From Cristatella mucedo (lineage: Eukaryota > Bryozoa > Phylactolaemata > Cristatellidae), in assembly GCA_009760855.2 (NCBI GenBank), contig WPIO01000010.1:2507001-2571000 (forward strand): a DNA stretch of 64,000 bases, given 5' to 3'. Positions within the stretch are counted from its first letter, which is position 1; every line of letters begins with the position of its first letter. Under the pieces are notes generated by a model. That model searched no databases, had not been told where the DNA came from, and saw only the letters and a program-made list of their open reading frames with translations. A program made the position numbers and the translations under genes. This document shows positions 59,906 to 64,000 of this stretch, one piece after another.

Positions 59906-61354
59906 AAGCAAACAGGAAAATAAAAGTTTAATAAAGGGAAAGGCGTCTAATTCATTTCAGGTGTTCAGATAGCGTTCTTCATTTTCTCGTAGAGATAGTA
60001 TTGCAAGAAACATTTATTAAAACGGCGAGCATCCGTTTTTGAAAGAAAAAATTCCCTGATTTGATAAGAAAGGATTTTGATAGAAATGCTTACGCGTGCC
60101 GAATATATGTGCATCTATTTCAGATAGCAACGTGCGAGACGAGCAAGAGAGGCATCAAATAACAATGTTTCTCTAAAATTTAAAGTTGACACATTTTGTT
60201 GTATTTAAAAATAAAGAGACTGTAACACATGGTAGCGAGCGTTACTGCGATATTTCAATTCCAAACTTTCATCTTCGCACATCTTATCAATTCATTCCTT
60301 TACATTTTTTATTGCTACGTGCTAGTAGTAAGATTTGTCAGTGCAAACGCACCTGACGGCAATGCTCTAAATCCGTTAAAATGCAGAGATTTAGCACGCC
60401 ATCAAGCTCACTCTATTAAATCCAAAATAAAATTCTATTAGCCTTCAAAAATGATTTCTTTTTTAGGTTACGTCCTAATTTGAACCAGCGACTGGTGTGC
60501 ATCAGATATTCAAGTTAGTCGTTGCTTTCGTAAAGGTGATAACCTCGGTTGCATACATACCCACAAGCGAAAGGATGACGACGAACTTCATTTTTGCCGA
60601 ACCGTCCGAAGTAGCTTCTGGCGCAATGCAGTTGCAGACAGCCAGCAAGAGCCGATTGAGCGTTAAACCGTGCTGCGTCTGGTTTTATCTGCGACCGGGT
60701 CACTTCGCCAGGTGCCGCTTCCCGTCCGGCATTAGCTCAGTGCCAAATACTGCAGATAAGAGCGACGGACAGCCGCCGCAGCTACTATCTATAGCCTCGG
60801 CTACTGCCGCTCTCAGAAACGCTTAAGGCGGCTCGACTAAAAGGATACCGGTTTCCTTTAACGGCAAATCCAGCCAATAGGCTGCTGTCCTCGAAGGAAT
60901 GCTGCGACGATTGCTGTTCAAGGTCGATACTGTTCGTCGCGCCGAGCTGTCCGCAGCACTGTCGCCGATAACGCGTTGTTGGAACAAAGAGCATTACTAA
61001 CTGGTGACATTATGCCGCGTTCTTACGGCAACGCGAGCGGTGAGGACTTGCGATTTATTTTCACGGGGCGCAGTGCAGCCACTAAAGCAGCGAGGACACC
61101 GTGCTGCCGCGTGAGCGACAGAAAACTTCGCGATGAGGGCACTGCCGCAAAGCCGCTCGCTGGTGTGGCAACAACACGTCTCGCAGTCATCTTGGTGGCC
61201 CTTGTCACGAGCTAGCTGCTCGTTTTTTTGGCAGACGAGTACCGGTTTAAAAAAAAAGATCGACTATGCAGTAACTGGCGTTGCACCACCTCTGGTTGAC
61301 CTGGCCCAAAACGTTCTCCCTTAAGCCCTACGGTCGCCAAGACCCGCCGTCGCT

Positions 61355-61745
61355 ATGATTTTTTTGGAGACCGTGCATTTAGCTCGTATGCTCCCAAAGC
61401 CTGGAACTCCCTCCCGACCTGCGTCAGAACATCCCATGACCTGACCACATTTAAAAGAAACTTAAAAACACACCTATTTAGGACAGAATTTAGTGGGTCC
61501 CTGTGATTCGTCCTTGATGTGCTTATGCGTGCTGACACTGTGCATGCTGCCACTAACCACATTTGCATGCTGACCCTGTGCATGTCACCCCTAACCATAT
61601 TATTCATTTTGTTTGTTTTTCAAGCATGATTTTACTTACTATTCTATTGCATATCACTTTGCAGCAAATTCAAAGCGCCTAGAAATAGATTGAGTTCTCT
61701 GAGGGCGCTTTATCAAGTGCAATATTATTATTATTATATTATTAT
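61355..61745 (+). mobile_element. L2-A 3' fragment
   Basis: It begins at FGDRAFSSYAPKAWNSLPTC (61362-61420), continues through HDLTTFKRNLKTHLFRTEFS, a stop and the full 3' UTR, and ends in (ATT)n at 61722-61745. It is little diverged. Confidence 0.92.
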
Positions 61746-63265
61746 GATTAAGGTACGACAATGTCTTCAATCGGATACGCTAGCGGCATCGCTAGGTCGG
61801 TCACTCGAGCGCCATTGTGGGTTTCGCCGCGACACGCGAACACTGCTTGCACTGCCCGCGCGAAGGTCGCGCGCGAGGAGACGAACGACTACGCGCTTTG
61901 TTCGAGGGATACGCCGACCTGCCGCCGCCGCTCCAGCCTCACAGAGTGAAAGCTCTGCGTAGGCTTGAGTGAGGCGTGACGCTGCGAGCAACTGCTTGTG
62001 CATTGGAGTACCGTCGGATGCGCTCAGATGTCGGATGAGTGCAGACCAAGGAGGCAGGAGCTGCGTTTTGACGCGAAACACTGAAAAGGAGCAGCTGATA
62101 GAACAGCGACGGAATAATAAAATTAGCGTCGCAGTCGGCCGATGTCAACGAGCGCCTATGTTAAGCATCAGACGTGCCATCAGGCGGCTGTCATGCCAGC
62201 GCTTGCAGTGGGCAAGAAGGCATCAGAGCAGGACGGGAGCTCATCAAGACCTGGGCACCTGAAGCACGAGCACGTCACACCTGGGCCTTAGATTTGGGCG
62301 TCACATTTCGCTTATGCACAAATATTGCAACTCGTGGACGAAGCTGCTGGCTGCTGCCCTGACTGTGACTTACGAGCTCAATAGCTGAAGTTAATTTGGA
62401 GCTTATCTTACTTCAATAGGTCCACTCACTCTTTTTTTGAAGGCAGCCGCTGACAGTAGGCTACTCTCACCGATTCACTTGATTACCAGACATGAATCGG
62501 CGGAAAGGATCTATTTGATAGCTGAAAGGACGAAAGAGTAGCCGAGAAAGATGCGCACTCAGCTGCCAATACTGATCGGGAAGCCGCATGACGAGCTCAC
62601 TCACAGATTTGAAAGAGAGCCTGCTGCATAACGAAACTGTGCGCTTGGAATGGCGAGTTTCATCTGTTTCACCTGCAGGTCAATATGGGTCGGCAACCAC
62701 ATTAAGCCTCCGATATACCTTTCGCAAAAAACGAAAATGAAACTGCGTCGCTCTCAGAAGACGCACCTCTTAATCTATATACCAGTGTAACTACTAGTCC
62801 GCGTGGCGGTAGTGACTGCACATTTTTGCAGACGAAACATGTACGATGCATGCGGAATTTGGTCCGTATTTACCCATGAATGGGAAACTATTCGTGTGTG
62901 GCTACGCAAACGCTGCAGCAAAGGCTGACACTTACGAGGAAAAACGGGTTGGCATTGCGCACTCACCTAGTAATGTAAACTTAAGCAATTTTCCAGCAAT
63001 GACCTCTACGATTTTTTTAGACGCTGCACGGCATTTTAGAATGCGCGTAAATAGACTGCGTAGAGTAAACTAAAAAAGACCAGTGCTGGCCGACGTAATC
63101 AGAGAAACTGTTTTCGCTTCCTTCGACATTAGAAGGCGCCTTCGCCTTTTGAACTGAGAGTCATTATCCAACGTCGCTGCCCCACGCTGCTGTCGGACTT
63201 ATATCTTTAGATTGAGCTTGGGAGTCTTCTATCTCTTCGCCGACGTATGGGTGAGAATAAGCTAA

Positions 63266-63267
<2 letters not shown>

Positions 63268-63326
<59 letters not shown>
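63268..63326. repeat. (GA)n microsatellite
   Basis: About 58 bp of uninterrupted GA repeats. Confidence 0.95.
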
Positions 63327-63327
<1 letters not shown>

Positions 63328-63587
63328 GCGGCATGGGCGCCAAGCGCTGGCGAGCTTTGCTAACGTCCTAGCCGTCAATAGCAATTAAGCGCAAGTGCTT
63401 TCAGACCTTGTTCGCACTGCCGCGATATCGCTCGTCTTCGAGATATCCCAGTTAATTTGCTGCTTCTGAGGAAGTTCCTTGAAATAGAGATAAGAGAGCT
63501 TGCCTCTTGGCCGTCCAATTACTCGCTAGGGCTTTGCATGAGCATTTATCAAACCACGAGCCTTGTCAGCAACGAAGGTGTTTTGGC

Positions 63588-63735
63588 CCCGCTGTTATGG
63601 CGCTCGCCCCGACTAAGGTCAAGGTGAATTCAATGGCCAAGGTCGTTCGCTTGAGCCTGCGGCACGTATGAAGCGCGTGAATATAGGGATTAAGTTCTCT
63701 CAGGGTGCTATACAAATGAATGAATTATAAGGTCG
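63588..63735 (+). mobile_element. SINE-2 copy with clear L2-like tail
   Basis: The head is 'gttatggcgctcgccccgactaagg', then 'ttcgcttgagcctg', then the tail 'atgaagcgcgtgaatatagggattaagttctctcagggtgctatacaaatg' (in parts). The tail is the counterpart of the L2-A end 'aaagcgcctagaaagagattaagttctct..gggcgctttatcaa'. Confidence 0.62.
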
Positions 63736-64000
63736 GCATAAACCTCTGTCTGGTCTTTAATTTGGTATTCGTTTGCAATTGCTGGCGCCTTTATTCAGTA
63801 AGATTTTAAGATGCACCTCGGCTCTAACGCACATGCATACAACCTTCATGAAACCGCCAACCCGTGCCAACCACTAATTACAAAGACAGTGCCATTTCCG
63901 ACAGGTATGAAGAAGCTCTTTGACGGTTGAATGAAAAGGGTGCACGCAGTTAGAAGGTCCGTGAGGCCGTTCGTGAGCACGCGACGGATCCCACGTGATG

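Overview
This is a eukaryotic, almost certainly invertebrate-metazoan, nuclear window. Protein-coding DNA is split into short exons with GT/AG borders. Intergenic DNA is packed with decayed LINEs of the L2 clade, tRNA-derived SINEs, hAT transposon relics and long microsatellites, and there is no bacterial-style gene packing. Homology to the L2 and hAT families is recognised from protein motifs read by eye. The species cannot be named from the sequence.

Host genes. The most important content is a dispersed minus-strand cluster of small saposin-like (SapB-fold) genes. Copy A (exons 58417-56371) and copy B (39858-35587) share the same exon plan: a 32-nt micro-exon, an 84-nt phase-0 exon with the CxxC half of the domain, and a 162-nt last exon with the four remaining cysteines and a stop immediately after the sixth. 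Exon 3 of a third copy, C, is at 113-30, and the rest of that gene lies beyond the left edge. Each copy would be a single-domain, probably secreted, six-cysteine protein (NK-lysin/amoebapore/SAPLIP type), not a multi-domain prosaposin. The first exon of A and B was not identified with confidence. The other good gene candidate is a long uninterrupted coiled-coil reading frame at 10585-9449 (minus) with a downstream AATAAA. A possible unknown coding relic is at 3157-3502.

Mobile DNA. The dominant family (called L2-A here) ends in a conserved 3' tail followed by (ATT)n. It is present as more than 20 pieces; the best are at 15380-16875, 26375-27255, 52090-53050 and an older antisense copy at 15000-13630. 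A second L2-like family (LINE-B) ends in a TACAT-type pentanucleotide repeat (20285-21058, 21795-22535, antisense 8130-7870). SINE-1 is a tRNA-headed SINE with about nine copies, two of them split by L2-A at nearly the same internal position. SINE-2 has a tRNA-like head and an L2-like tail. Two hAT relics of the ZMYM1/DUF4371 type lie at 7625-7010 (minus) and 49590-51475 (plus).

Higher-order structure. A diverged array of roughly 157-bp units at 27640-30745 has an inverted counterpart at about 33340-34625. Their inner parts align base for base once later L2 insertions are removed. A second inverted pair, each with a TATA box, lies at 18900-19105 and 23475-23690 and points inward. Regions 10700-13600, 16880-18890, 37000-39650, 45980-47500 and most of 54600-56350 show no gene that I can support.
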